DNA of 64,000 nucleotides from an uncultured bacterium (GCA_949293265.1 CASFCK010000001.1:1-64000), one strand, 5' to 3'. Counted from the stretch's first letter, positions 37,748 through 47,240 are shown. The notes: generated by a model from the letters alone, not told the origin. Numbers and translations: made by a program.

Positions 37748-38329
37748 ATGGCAGTTGGAAATACTAGAAGTCTTAGAAGAGTTAAATATAAATTTAAATG
37801 GACTAAAGAATTAACATTTTTAATTTTAGGTCTAGTGGTTATAATTGTTGCTACTGTATTATTATCTTTACCAACAAGAGTTGATAAGTTAATTAATAAA
37901 TGGCCTAGTTTAACTACTGAAACTGTATATTATGAAGTTTCTGAAGATGATTTGGTTGATTTAATAAATGATGGCGAATACATTTTCGTTTTCTATGGAA
38001 GTCCAAATGATGAAAATGCATCTAATAATTTAACATTAGTAGAAACATATGCTTCTAATTTTGATGTTGATAGAGTTTATTGGTTAGATTCAACAGAAAT
38101 TTTAAATACTAGTGATGAAACAAAGAATACTCGTGATTTTAAAGAACAAATTGCTAAAAGAGAAGAATCATTAAAAGGTGTAGATTTATTAGAAACATTA
38201 AGTTTCTGGGCTTATAATGATGGCAATTTATTAGTTGACTATGCTGACTACAGTGAAGATGGTGGTACTAATAGTTTTGAACAAGTAGTTAATAAAACTT
38301 TTGGTGCTTACAAAGAATCATTAAATTAG
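37748..38329 (+). CDS. Membrane-anchored thioredoxin-like protein without cysteines
   Basis: A 193-residue protein. A basic N-terminus is followed by one helix (about residues 24-45), then an extracytoplasmic domain. EYIFVFYGSPNDENASN resembles the strand-to-helix start of a thioredoxin fold, but the place of the CxxC pair has no cysteine, so redox activity is unlikely. ATG at 37748 is chosen because AAGGAG lies 9 bases upstream. It could be a redox-dead adaptor or chaperone. Its own terminator separates it from argS. Confidence 0.5.
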   Translation: MAVGNTRSLRRVKYKFKWTKELTFLILGLVVIIVATVLLSLPTRVDKLINKWPSLTTETVYYEVSEDDLVDLINDGEYIFVFYGSPNDENASNNLTLVETYASNFDVDRVYWLDSTEILNTSDETKNTRDFKEQIAKREESLKGVDLLETLSFWAYNDGNLLVDYADYSEDGGTNSFEQVVNKTFGAYKESLN

Positions 38330-38350
38330 GAAGATGCAAATCTTCCTTTT
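38329..38350 (+). terminator. Terminator between the thioredoxin-like gene and argS
   Basis: A GGAAGAT/ATCTTCC 7-bp stem with a GCAA loop and TTTT. The T run is short, so read-through to argS is plausible. Confidence 0.65.
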
Positions 38351-38372
38351 ATAATTATTAGGAGAATAGATT

Positions 38373-40049
38373 ATGATTAATAATATTAAAGAAAATATCA
38401 AAAAATTAATTGATGATAAATATGAAGTTAAAGTGGTTGTTGAAGAGCCTAAAGATATCAAGATGGGTGATCTTGCTATACCGGTTTTTCCGATTGTAAA
38501 AAAACTTCGTAAACCATTACCTGAAGTTGCAAGTGAAGTTGCATTGCTAATTAGAGATAATATAAATGAAGTTAAAGACCTTAAAGTTGTCGGTGGCTTT
38601 GTTAATTTGATTTTATCTAAAGAAGAAATGTCTAAAAATATAATTTTAGAAGTTTTAAATAACGGTTGTAATTATGCTAGTAAAGAAAAAAACAACGAGG
38701 TTATTTGCTTAGATTATTCTAGTCCTAATATTGCTAAAAGCTTCAGCATTGGTCATTTACGATCTACAATTATCGGTAATTCTTTAAAATTAATTTACCA
38801 AAAACTAGGTTATGATACTGTGTCTATTAATTATTTAGGTGATTGGGGAACACAATTTGGCAAAATGATTGTTGCTTATTTAAAATGGGGCGATAAAGAA
38901 AAAATTAATAATGATCCAATAAATGAAATGACTAGTTTATATGTTAAATTTCATGAAGAAGCAAAAAAAGACCCTAGTTTAGAAGATGAAGCTAGACAAG
39001 CATTTAGAAAATGTGAATTAGGTGATCCAAAATATTTAGAATTATGGCGTTATATCAGAGAAGAATCATTAAAAGAAAGCGCCCAAATTTATGATCTTTT
39101 AGGTGTAACATTTGATTCTTACAATGGTGAAGCTTTCTATAATGATAAAATGGATCCAATTATTGAAGAATTAGAGGCAAAAAAATTAGTTGAATTAGAC
39201 GATAATGCTTTAATTGTTAGATTCGAAGATTTACCACCAGCTTTAATTAAGCGTAGTGATGGTGGTAGTCTATATATGACAAGAGATTTAGCTGCTTTAT
39301 TCTATCGTAAAAAAGAATATAATTTTAGCAAAATATTATATGTTGTTGGTAATGAACAAAAACTTCATTTTGAACAAATTAAACGCATTGTTTCTATGCT
39401 TGGCTATGATTTTGCTGATGAAATATATCATATTGGATTTGGCTTATATTTAACTAACGGTAAGAAAATGTCTACTCGTTCTGGTGGGGTTGTTAAATTA
39501 TATGATGTTTTAATGAAAGCTATTTGTTTAGCTAAAGAAGAAATTGAATTAAAAAATAAGAATTTAGCTAATAAAGATGAAATTGCTAAAAAGGTCGGTT
39601 TAGCTAGTGTTTTATATAATGATCTAAAAAATCAAAGAGAATTAGATATTGAATTTGATCTAAATTCATGCGTTAAATTTGAAGGTAATACCGGCCCATA
39701 TTTATTATATAGTGGGGTTAGAATTGCATCTATTTTAAAAGATAAAGAAATAGATCTAAATAATCTTGATTTAGAAGTGCTAAATAAAGATATCTATTAT
39801 GAAATAGTTAGATTATTAAATGGATTTAAAGTTGTTTTAGAAAAATCAGCAACTGATTTTGCTCCAAGCCATATTGCAAAATACTTATATACATTGGCTA
39901 CTACGTTTAATAAATTTTATGCTTTAGAAAAAATTAATTGTGAAGATATTAAAATTAGAAACACTAATTTAGCTCTAATTAAAGCGATTAGAATTATTTT
40001 AAATGAAGGTTTACGTTTACTTGGAATAGATTATGTAAATGAAATGTAG
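38373..40049 (+). CDS. argS: Arginyl-tRNA synthetase
   Basis: A 558-residue class I synthetase. The HIGH-like SIGHLRST near residue 128, the ArgRS-specific NYLGDWGTQFGKM, the KMSKS-like KKMSTRSG near 365 and the C-terminal DALR anticodon domain (from about 430) are present. AGGAG precedes the ATG. No T-box leader is seen. The flippase-like gene starts 2 bases after its stop. Confidence 0.97.
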   Translation: MINNIKENIKKLIDDKYEVKVVVEEPKDIKMGDLAIPVFPIVKKLRKPLPEVASEVALLIRDNINEVKDLKVVGGFVNLILSKEEMSKNIILEVLNNGCNYASKEKNNEVICLDYSSPNIAKSFSIGHLRSTIIGNSLKLIYQKLGYDTVSINYLGDWGTQFGKMIVAYLKWGDKEKINNDPINEMTSLYVKFHEEAKKDPSLEDEARQAFRKCELGDPKYLELWRYIREESLKESAQIYDLLGVTFDSYNGEAFYNDKMDPIIEELEAKKLVELDDNALIVRFEDLPPALIKRSDGGSLYMTRDLAALFYRKKEYNFSKILYVVGNEQKLHFEQIKRIVSMLGYDFADEIYHIGFGLYLTNGKKMSTRSGGVVKLYDVLMKAICLAKEEIELKNKNLANKDEIAKKVGLASVLYNDLKNQRELDIEFDLNSCVKFEGNTGPYLLYSGVRIASILKDKEIDLNNLDLEVLNKDIYYEIVRLLNGFKVVLEKSATDFAPSHIAKYLYTLATTFNKFYALEKINCEDIKIRNTNLALIKAIRIILNEGLRLLGIDYVNEM

Positions 40050-40051
40050 CT

Positions 40052-41173
40052 ATGAAAAATAAAAAGAAAATTATTACTAATTTAATTTTACTAATATCAT
40101 TAATTATTTTTGTTATAATAATGATAATTAATTTAGGAGATATTAGAACAATCTATGAAAATTTAAAAAATGCAAACTATAAATACTTGTTGATAATAAT
40201 ATTATTATTAATAGCATATTTGATTTTATGGCCGCTTTCTTTAAGCCTTATTATAAAAGTTGAAGAACCAAAAGTGAAATTAAGTCGAGACTTGCAAATC
40301 AGTGCTACAGAATTCTTTTTTAATGGTATAACTCCATTTTCTAGTGGTGGACAACCGTTTCAAGTTTATTCGATGAATAAAGTTGGAATTAGCGTTGCTA
40401 AATCTACCTCTATTATTACGATTAACTTTATTATTTATCAAATTGTCATTAATATTTTTTCAATATTTTCAATTGCTCTATATTTTAATAAAGTTAAAGA
40501 TACAATAAATAATTTTATTTGGTTTGCTATAATAGGTTTTACAATTAATTTTATAGTATTATTGTTTTTGATACTATTAGCAGTATCAAGTAAAACTGGT
40601 GTTGTTTTCCATAAATTTTTAACCTGGTTAGCCCATTTTAAAATATTTAAAAAGCTTGAAAATAAGATACCGGCATTTGATCAGTTCATCGCTGATGCTC
40701 AAGCTGCATTTAAGCAAATTAGTAAAAAATGGAAGACGGTTTTATTCTCAACCATCCTAAAAATATTATCTTTAGCCATCTTTTATTCTATACCATTTTT
40801 TGGAATTAAAGCGCTTAATATAGCTATTTCTTATGAACAAATATTTTATGTTATAGCTATGACATGTTTTGCCTTAACAATGTTTATTTGGTTACCAACT
40901 CCAGGTTCTAGTGGTGGTGTTGAATTAGCTTTCTCAGCTATTTTTACTACACTTGCAGTTGATAAAAACAATAGTATATCATTGATGCTTATTTGGCGTT
41001 TTGCCACATATTATTTAGTTATGATTTATGGTTTGATTATATATTTAATTATGGAAAGGGGGATAAAAAAGGATGCGAATAGGAATATTCACGGATGCTT
41101 ATTATCCGAACATCAGCGGAGCGATAACATCGTTAATGACATTAGAAACGAAACTAAGAGAGATGGGGAATGA
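40052..41173 (+). CDS. Flippase-like membrane protein (LPG-synthase TM / UPF0104 family)
   Basis: A 373-residue polytopic protein with about eight helices. The EFFFNGITPFSSGGQPFQVYSM segment and WLPTPGSSGGVELAFSAIFT match the lysylphosphatidylglycerol synthetase TM-region family (AglD2/MprF flippase domain). The last 33 residues are hydrophilic and encoded entirely within the next gene in another frame. The family-like part ends near LIIYLIMERGIKK. The original stop may have been lost, or a frameshift is present. A partner role in lipid or glycolipid translocation is inferred from the adjacent glycosyltransferase. Confidence 0.75.
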   Translation: MKNKKKIITNLILLISLIIFVIIMIINLGDIRTIYENLKNANYKYLLIIILLLIAYLILWPLSLSLIIKVEEPKVKLSRDLQISATEFFFNGITPFSSGGQPFQVYSMNKVGISVAKSTSIITINFIIYQIVINIFSIFSIALYFNKVKDTINNFIWFAIIGFTINFIVLLFLILLAVSSKTGVVFHKFLTWLAHFKIFKKLENKIPAFDQFIADAQAAFKQISKKWKTVLFSTILKILSLAIFYSIPFFGIKALNIAISYEQIFYVIAMTCFALTMFIWLPTPGSSGGVELAFSAIFTTLAVDKNNSISLMLIWRFATYYLVMIYGLIIYLIMERGIKKDANRNIHGCLLSEHQRSDNIVNDIRNETKRDGE

Positions 41174-42266
41174 AGTATATATCTTTACTATTGACCCTAA
41201 AGTTAAAGAAAAAATGGTTAATCCTAATATAATTTATTTTAGTGGATTTACGGTTCCGTTAAAAAAGTTGAAGTCATATAAATTAGCTTTTAAAACGTAT
41301 TTAAAGATAAAGGAATTAAAAAAATATCAGCTTGATGTCATTCACTTACAAACTGAATTTTCAATGGCTAATTTTGCGGTTGCAACAAGCAAAAAATATA
41401 AAATTCCTTTAGTTTATACACTTCATACCCTTTATGAAGATTATTTATCATATATTTCTAAAACAATTGATGAACTTTTTCACAAAAGCTTTTTAGCCTC
41501 TTTAGCTAAAATATTGATTTCACCGATTAATAAAGTAGCTACTATTAAGATTGTTCCATCACGTAAAACTTTAGCTTTAATATCTAAATATTATATTGAT
41601 GGAGATGTTCGTGTTGTTCCAACCGGTCTAAATTTAGCAAATTTTACGGACAAGAAAAAAGATGAAGCATATCTTACAAAACTAAAAGAAAGTCTAAATA
41701 TTCCAAGTACTGATGTCATTTACCTTTATTTAGGTAGAATCTCTCCTGAAAAAGCAATTGATGAATTAATCGAGGCGTTTGCAAAAGCGTATCATGAAAA
41801 TAATAATATGACATTTTTAATAATTGGTGATGGGGCAATATTAAATGATTTAAAAGAATTAGCAACAAATTTAAATATTCCAAAAAATAAAATTAAATTC
41901 TTAGGTTTTATTGAATGGAATAATATAGTACCTTACTATCAAATTGCTGATGCCTTTTTAAATGCCTCAACTAGCGAAACTCAAGGATTAACTTATATAG
42001 AGGCTTTAGCTTGTGGTACGCCAATTATTGTAAAATATGATGAAGTTTTAGATGATGTAGTTGAAGTCGGTGTCAATGGATATTTTTATCAAGAACGACA
42101 AGAATTAGTTAACTATTTAATCGATTTTACTACCCATAGAGAAAAAATAAGAAATTTAAAAAATAAAACTTATGAAACAATTTTAAAGTTTAGTGATCAA
42201 GTTTTTGCTGAAAAAGTCTATGCTATTTACCAGGATGCAATTAACAAGTGTCACAATAAAAAATGA
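41073..42266 (+). CDS. GT4 glycosyltransferase, diacylglycerol glucosyltransferase-like
   Basis: A 397-residue GT-B enzyme. It opens with MRIGIFTDAYYPNISGAITS, has DVIHLQTEFSMANFAV and YTLHTLYEDYL in the acceptor domain and LGRISPEKAIDELIEAF plus the donor-site TSETQGLTYIEALACGTPII. This pattern is that of the 1,2-diacylglycerol 3-glucosyltransferases of Acholeplasma-like bacteria, which make membrane glucolipids. AAAAAAGG precedes the ATG, supporting 41073 as start despite the 101-bp overlap with the upstream frame. Confidence 0.85.
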   Translation: MRIGIFTDAYYPNISGAITSLMTLETKLREMGNEVYIFTIDPKVKEKMVNPNIIYFSGFTVPLKKLKSYKLAFKTYLKIKELKKYQLDVIHLQTEFSMANFAVATSKKYKIPLVYTLHTLYEDYLSYISKTIDELFHKSFLASLAKILISPINKVATIKIVPSRKTLALISKYYIDGDVRVVPTGLNLANFTDKKKDEAYLTKLKESLNIPSTDVIYLYLGRISPEKAIDELIEAFAKAYHENNNMTFLIIGDGAILNDLKELATNLNIPKNKIKFLGFIEWNNIVPYYQIADAFLNASTSETQGLTYIEALACGTPIIVKYDEVLDDVVEVGVNGYFYQERQELVNYLIDFTTHREKIRNLKNKTYETILKFSDQVFAEKVYAIYQDAINKCHNKK

Positions 42267-42321
42267 TTGCAAAAATCCTGAAAAAGTTGTATCATATGAA
42301 GGAAAAATTATTTTCCTTTAT

Positions 42322-42406
42322 GCCTGCGTGGTGGAATGGTAGACACAGCAGACTCAAAATCTGCCGCCCTTAAAGCATGTCGGTTCGAGTCCGACCGCAG
42401 GTACCA
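42322..42406 (+). tRNA. tRNA-Leu (CAA anticodon)
   Basis: An 85-base class II tRNA with encoded CCA. The acceptor stem is GCCTGCG/CGCAGGT, the anticodon loop CTCAAAA gives anticodon CAA, and there is a long variable arm and a GGTTCGAGTCC T-arm. It reads UUG leucine codons. A terminator follows. Confidence 0.95.
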
Positions 42407-42418
42407 GACTAGAAATTT

Positions 42419-42442
42419 ATCCCATTTTAGAAATGGGATTTT
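42419..42442 (+). terminator. Terminator after tRNA-Leu
   Basis: A 9-bp perfect stem ATCCCATTT/AAATGGGAT with a 3-base loop and trailing TTTATT. Confidence 0.75.
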
Positions 42443-42494
42443 ATTATATGCTTTTGTATACCTGATTGGTATATTTTTTTTATTTTCCTCTTTA

Positions 42495-42540
42495 TTTGTC
42501 AACTCGTTTAGTTTATAATATAACCAAAGGAGTTGACAAA
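42495..42540 (+). promoter_or_regulatory. Inverted-repeat operator around the umuC-like promoter and start
   Basis: TTTGTCAACTC (42495-42505) and GAGTTGACAAA (42530-42540) are perfect 11-base inverted copies. The -10 box TATAAT (42514-42519) lies between. The right arm covers the GGAG ribosome-binding site and abuts the ATG. The left arm is upstream of the expected transcription start, so a DNA operator is more likely than an RNA hairpin. It does not resemble the Bacillus LexA box. Confidence 0.55.
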
Positions 42541-43776
42541 ATGTTTTTGTGTATAGACTTGAAATCATTTTATGCCTCGGTTGAATGCGCTATAAGAGGG
42601 TTAAATACATTAAATACTAATTTAGTTGTAGCTGATGAAAAAAGAGGGAAAGGGGCATTATGTTTAGCTGTGAGTCCTAGTTTAAAAGCTTTAGGTGTTA
42701 GAAATAGATGTAGGTTATATGAAATCCCAAATCATATTAATTACATAATTGCTAAACCTAGAATGAGCTTATATATTAAATATTCAGTAATGATTTACAA
42801 AATATATTTAAAATATATTTCTAGTGATGATATTCATCAATATTCAATAGATGAAGCATTTTTAGATATTAGTAGTTATTTAAATTATTATAAAATTAGT
42901 TGTTATGAATTAGCTTTATCTATAATGAATACTATAATGAAAAAAACTGGTATAGTTGCTACATGCGGTATCGGTGAAAATATGTATTTAGCGAAAGTAG
43001 CATTAGATATTTTAGCTAAAAAAAGTAAGGATAATATCGGTTATTTAGATAAAGATTTATATTTATTAAAGCTTGGTTTACACGAACCATTGACTGATTT
43101 TTGGCAAATTGGAACGGGTATTATGATGAGACTTTTAAAATGTAATATTAGGAATATGAAAGATATTAGAAATGCCAACGAAGAGTTATTACACCATGTA
43201 TTTGGTGTAAATGCCAATATTTTGATTGAACATGCTAATGGTAGAGATGAAACTACGATATCAGATATAAAACAATACAATTCTCAAAGTAAAAGTTTAT
43301 CATTATCGCAAGTTTTGTTTTCTGATTATAGTTTCGTTGATGCTAGAAACATATTGAAAGAAATGGTTTTTACTTTAGTTTTATCTTTAATTAATAATGG
43401 ACTATGTACAGGTTTAATAAGTTTACATATTGGCTATGTTAATATAAAAAGTTTTAATAAGCAAAAAATAATCTATAACACCAATTGCTATAGCTTAATA
43501 TGTAAAGATTTTTTATATTTATATGATAAATTTGTCAAAAAAAATGCAAAAATACGACAAGTTAGTATTAGTTTAGGTTTGTTAAAACATAGAGATCAGA
43601 AAGACTATAATTTATTTACTGATGAATTTAAGGAAACTAGAGAAATTAATTTATTAAAAGCAATTAACGAAATCAAGGCAAAATATGGGAGGAATAGTTT
43701 ATTAACTGCCAATAATTTATTAAAAACGTCAACTCAAAAAACTCGTAATGAATTAATAGGAGGACATCATGAATAA
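42541..43776 (+). CDS. Y-family DNA polymerase, UmuC/UvrX-like
   Basis: A 411-residue translesion polymerase. Catalytic residues are in CIDLKSFYASVE near residue 5 and YSIDEAFLDI near 104. The LGVRNRCRLYEIP segment and a DFWQIGTGIMMRLLKCNI thumb region resemble Bacillus YqjW/UvrX. ATG at 42541 is set by AAGGAG 6 bases upstream. A yolD-like gene overlaps its end, the arrangement common for UvrX polymerases on chromosomes, phages and plasmids. An inverted repeat at its promoter suggests tight control. Confidence 0.9.
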   Translation: MFLCIDLKSFYASVECAIRGLNTLNTNLVVADEKRGKGALCLAVSPSLKALGVRNRCRLYEIPNHINYIIAKPRMSLYIKYSVMIYKIYLKYISSDDIHQYSIDEAFLDISSYLNYYKISCYELALSIMNTIMKKTGIVATCGIGENMYLAKVALDILAKKSKDNIGYLDKDLYLLKLGLHEPLTDFWQIGTGIMMRLLKCNIRNMKDIRNANEELLHHVFGVNANILIEHANGRDETTISDIKQYNSQSKSLSLSQVLFSDYSFVDARNILKEMVFTLVLSLINNGLCTGLISLHIGYVNIKSFNKQKIIYNTNCYSLICKDFLYLYDKFVKKNAKIRQVSISLGLLKHRDQKDYNLFTDEFKETREINLLKAINEIKAKYGRNSLLTANNLLKTSTQKTRNELIGGHHE

Positions 43777-44071
43777 TGCAAAATTATATATGCCATTTCA
43801 AGCTTTAAAAGGGTATGAGGAAGCAATAAAAAAAGCTACTAAGGATAAAACACCACGGCGAATATTATTAGAAGATAGAGAAGAAAGTATTAATTACTTT
43901 TTGAATAATCTAAATCTTAATGATTTAGTTAGAATAATATATTATAATAAAGATAGCTATCTTTTGAAAAGAGGAGTAGTTTTCAAAATAGATAGGTCTA
44001 AAAGATATCTTTTAATCAACAACCTAAAAATATCTTTTAAAGACATATATGATATAGAGGTATTAGAATGA
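43769..44071 (+). CDS. YolD-like protein
   Basis: A 100-residue protein of the YolD family. The opening YMPFQALKGYEEAIKKA matches the family's MPFxALxG motif, and the rest is a small beta-rich domain (DLVRIIYYNKDSYLLKRGVVFKID). It overlaps the UmuC-like polymerase by 8 bp and the HAD gene by 4 bp. YolD genes usually accompany Y-family polymerases and are thought to modulate them, but the mechanism is not known. Confidence 0.8.
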   Translation: MNNAKLYMPFQALKGYEEAIKKATKDKTPRRILLEDREESINYFLNNLNLNDLVRIIYYNKDSYLLKRGVVFKIDRSKRYLLINNLKISFKDIYDIEVLE

Positions 44072-44682
44072 ATATTTTTTTTGATTTAGATGGGACCCTA
44101 ATAGATTCAATATATGATATTGCTAATAGTCTTAATTTAGCTTTAATTGCTAATGACTTAAATAGTATCACATTAGAAGAGGCAAAATCTTATATCGGTC
44201 ATGGTTCTAAAAACTTAATAATCAAGGCTAGTCGTGATAAATTTAGTTTAAAATTATATGAAGATTATAAAAGAATATATCACGAAAATTTATGCAATCT
44301 GTCTAAACCATATCAAGATGTTGTTGAAACATTAAGAACATTAAAAAATAAAGGTTATCAATTAGGTGTATATTCCAATAAAGATGAACAGGATGTAGCT
44401 AAAATAGTAGACCATTATTTTCCTAATATATTTGTTTTTGTTATTGGTAAAAGAACAGGATATAATTTAAAACCAGATCCAACTCTAATGCAAGATATTA
44501 TTAAGCAAAAAGCTTTAAATTTATCGGAAACATATTATGTTGGAGATATGGAAACAGACTATGATTTAGCTAAAAATTTAAGGATTAAATTTATTTATGC
44601 AAGTTATGGCTATGGTAAAAAATATTTAGATAATTATGCAGAAATTAAAGAATTTAAAGATTTAATTAAGTTGTTTGACTAA
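44068..44682 (+). CDS. HAD phosphatase, phosphoglycolate-phosphatase-like
   Basis: A 204-residue HAD class IA hydrolase. Motif I FFDLDGTLIDS is near residue 4, motif II GVYSNKDE near 100, the lysine in LKPDP and motif IV VGDMETDYDLAKN near 155. The fold and length suit Gph-type phosphoglycolate phosphatases, which would clear DNA-repair-derived phosphoglycolate, consistent with the neighbouring polymerase operon, but substrate is unproven. Confidence 0.85.
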   Translation: MNIFFDLDGTLIDSIYDIANSLNLALIANDLNSITLEEAKSYIGHGSKNLIIKASRDKFSLKLYEDYKRIYHENLCNLSKPYQDVVETLRTLKNKGYQLGVYSNKDEQDVAKIVDHYFPNIFVFVIGKRTGYNLKPDPTLMQDIIKQKALNLSETYYVGDMETDYDLAKNLRIKFIYASYGYGKKYLDNYAEIKEFKDLIKLFD

Positions 44683-44724
44683 TTGAACAATAAGTCATAT
44701 AATATGACGCAAGAGGTGATTTTA

Positions 44725-46086
44725 ATGTATAGAAAAAGTGTATGGGATAAATTTGACAATTATGAAGATATAATGACATATAATGAAGGATATAAGGACT
44801 TTATCACAAAAGGTAAAACAGAAAGATTATGTGTCAATGAAGCAATAAAATTAGCTGAAAAAGCGGGGTTTAAACCATTAGAAACTTTTAAAACATTAAA
44901 ACCTGGTGATAAGGTTTATAGTGTTAATCGTGGTAAAAATATTGCAGTTTTTGTCATTGGTAAAGAAAATTTAGAAAACGGATTAAATATATTAGGTGCT
45001 CATATTGATTCACCGCGTTTAGATATAAAACAAAATCCACTTTATGAAAGTACTGAATTTTCGTTATTAGATACTCATTACTATGGCGGAATTAAAAAAT
45101 ATCAATGGGTTACAATTCCATTAGCTCTTCATGGTGTAGTTTATAAAAAAGATGGAAAAGTTATAGATGTTAATATTGGTGATGAAGAAAATGATCCAGT
45201 TGTAGGTATAAGTGATTTACTTGTTCATTTATCTGGTGATCAATTACAAAAGACAGCAAATAAGGTAATTGAAGGTGAAGACCTTGATATAATGGTTGGT
45301 TCAATTCCATTAAAGACTGCTGAAAAAGACAAAGTTAAAGCAAATGTTTTAAGAATAATTAAAGAAAAATATGACTTTGAAGAAGAAGATTTCTTAAGCG
45401 CTGAAATAGAAGTTGTACCTGCTGGTAAAGCTCGTGATTATGGTCTAGATAGATCTATGGTTGCTGGTTATGGCCATGATGATAGAGTTTGTGCTTACAC
45501 TTCTTTAACTGCTGTATTAGACTTAAAAGATGTACCTAATAAAACTGCTTGTGCTATTTTAGTTGATAAAGAAGAAGTTGGTTCAATTGGTGCTACTGGT
45601 GCCCAATCAAGCTATTTCATTAATGTAATTGCTGAACTATTAAACTTAGAAGGCAAGTATAGTGATCTAGTATTGCGTCATGCATTAACAAATTCAAAGA
45701 TGTTATCTAGCGATGTCTCAGCTGGTGTAGATCCATTATTCTTAGGTGTTAATGAAATGAAAAATAGTGCTTTTTTAGGTAAAGGTATCGTTTTAAATAA
45801 ATATACTGGTAGCCGTGGTAAGGGCGGATGTAACGATGCTAACCCTGATTTTATTGCATATATTAGAAATATATTTGATAATAATAATATTTGTTTCCAA
45901 ACTGCTGAAATTGGTAAAGTTGATCAAGGTGGCGGTGGTACAATCGCTTATATACTTGCTAATTACAATATGAATGTGATTGATGCAGGTATACCAGTAC
46001 TTAACATGCATGCACCTATGGAAATAGTTTCTAAAGCTGATGTTTATGAAGCATATTGTGCATATCTAGCTTTTATAAAGGCATAA
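44725..46086 (+). CDS. M18 family aminopeptidase
   Basis: A 453-residue zinc aminopeptidase (COG1362). Metal and catalytic motifs are GAHIDSPRLDI, GHDDRVCAYTS, VDKEEVGSIGATGAQS, GGCNDANPDF and the late LNMHAPMEIVSKAD. ATG at 44725 is chosen because GAGGTG is 7 bases upstream; the longer frame from 44683 is unlikely. It releases N-terminal residues from peptides in the cytosol. A strong terminator follows. Confidence 0.92.
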   Translation: MYRKSVWDKFDNYEDIMTYNEGYKDFITKGKTERLCVNEAIKLAEKAGFKPLETFKTLKPGDKVYSVNRGKNIAVFVIGKENLENGLNILGAHIDSPRLDIKQNPLYESTEFSLLDTHYYGGIKKYQWVTIPLALHGVVYKKDGKVIDVNIGDEENDPVVGISDLLVHLSGDQLQKTANKVIEGEDLDIMVGSIPLKTAEKDKVKANVLRIIKEKYDFEEEDFLSAEIEVVPAGKARDYGLDRSMVAGYGHDDRVCAYTSLTAVLDLKDVPNKTACAILVDKEEVGSIGATGAQSSYFINVIAELLNLEGKYSDLVLRHALTNSKMLSSDVSAGVDPLFLGVNEMKNSAFLGKGIVLNKYTGSRGKGGCNDANPDFIAYIRNIFDNNNICFQTAEIGKVDQGGGGTIAYILANYNMNVIDAGIPVLNMHAPMEIVSKADVYEAYCAYLAFIKA

Positions 46087-46092
46087 TTAATA

Positions 46093-46122
46093 AGGAGGAA
46101 GTTTGACTTCCTCCTATATTTT
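46093..46122. terminator. Terminator between aminopeptidase and HtrA-like genes
   Basis: A 10-bp stem AGGAGGAAGT/ACTTCCTCCT with a TTG loop, then ATATTTTT. It lies between convergent genes. Confidence 0.8.
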
Positions 46123-46136
46123 TAAATTTATTAAAT

Positions 46137-47240
46137 CTATAATGGTATAAATTGTGTAATTGTAAAAGTTAGACTCTTTTCGGTTCGATTACGAATAATA
46201 TTGATAGTTATTTTATCACCAATAGATAGATTAGAATTATATAATTTTTGAATCAAGTTATTAGCTGAGGTAAAGTTTATATCAATAATTGTTCCATCGT
46301 GTAATTCAGCGCTAACTGAGACGATTTCATCATAAAGTTGTAAATAATTATAGCCAGATGTAGTAGTATTATTAGATAAACCTGTTACAGCTACATAACT
46401 TCCGCCAAATAATGAATATGATATATCAGATAAGACGAAAGCAAATTCATAACTACCTATATAATAACCTTTAGTAGTCCAATTACCATCATTATATATT
46501 GCAGTTTCAAAAATGGAATTTACAACATCTATAGCCTTGTTAATAGGAATAGCAAAACCTAAACCTTCAACACCATCATCAACATATTTAGCATTAACAA
46601 CACCACATAGTCTACCCAACATATCAAACATCGCACCACCACTGTTGCCGGAATTTATAGAAGCATCTGTTTGAATTAATTCCATAGTTCGATAATCTTC
46701 AGATACAACTTTGCGATTAATATATGATACATAACCAGAAGTAACACTACCAGGTAACGTTCCAAGTGGGTTACCTATTATAACAATTTGGTTACCTAAG
46801 TCTAATTCACTAGTACTAATAGTAGCATATGTATAATTAGTACCTAATATTGATAATACGGCGATATCATTTGTAGGATCACCACCAACAAGATTGGCAT
46901 CTATAGTTGTTTCTTGATCAGCTAAAGTAACAGTAAAACTTGTAGCGCCATCAATAACATGATAACATGTTAAAATATAGCTCAAATTTAACTCATCATT
47001 GTAGGAAAAAAGTGTTCCACTTCCCATACTATAAGAAATTTGATCAACATTAGCTCTTACTGATACTACGCTGTCGTAAGTTGCATCAACAACACTTGCT
47101 ACTGTACCTGGTTCTTCAAGAATCTCTGTATCATTAGTGTTAATAATTGCGCTTGATTGTTTAACTTGTTGATCATTATTACAACTTGTTAAGGTAAAAA
47201 TTAAGATTAATGCAAATAAAGCGGAAATTTTATATTTCAT
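46137..47240 (-). CDS. HtrA/DegP-like serine protease, predicted lipoprotein
   Basis: A 367-residue secreted protease. The N-terminus is a lipoprotein signal ending in the lipobox LTSC (Cys near residue 20). A trypsin-like domain has His in TCYHVID, Asp in TNDIAVLSI and Ser in INSGNSGGAMFD. A C-terminal PDZ-like region (about 265-367) follows. Quality control of surface proteins is the usual role. It is divergent from the polyamine operon. Confidence 0.9.
   Translation of the reverse strand: MKYKISALFALILIFTLTSCNNDQQVKQSSAIINTNDTEILEEPGTVASVVDATYDSVVSVRANVDQISYSMGSGTLFSYNDELNLSYILTCYHVIDGATSFTVTLADQETTIDANLVGGDPTNDIAVLSILGTNYTYATISTSELDLGNQIVIIGNPLGTLPGSVTSGYVSYINRKVVSEDYRTMELIQTDASINSGNSGGAMFDMLGRLCGVVNAKYVDDGVEGLGFAIPINKAIDVVNSIFETAIYNDGNWTTKGYYIGSYEFAFVLSDISYSLFGGSYVAVTGLSNNTTTSGYNYLQLYDEIVSVSAELHDGTIIDINFTSANNLIQKLYNSNLSIGDKITINIIRNRTEKSLTFTITQFIPL

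Noticed and set aside
38329-38372. T-box leader before argS
   Set aside because: Only a short terminator and ribosome-binding site fit in the 43-base gap; there is no T-box sequence or specifier stem.
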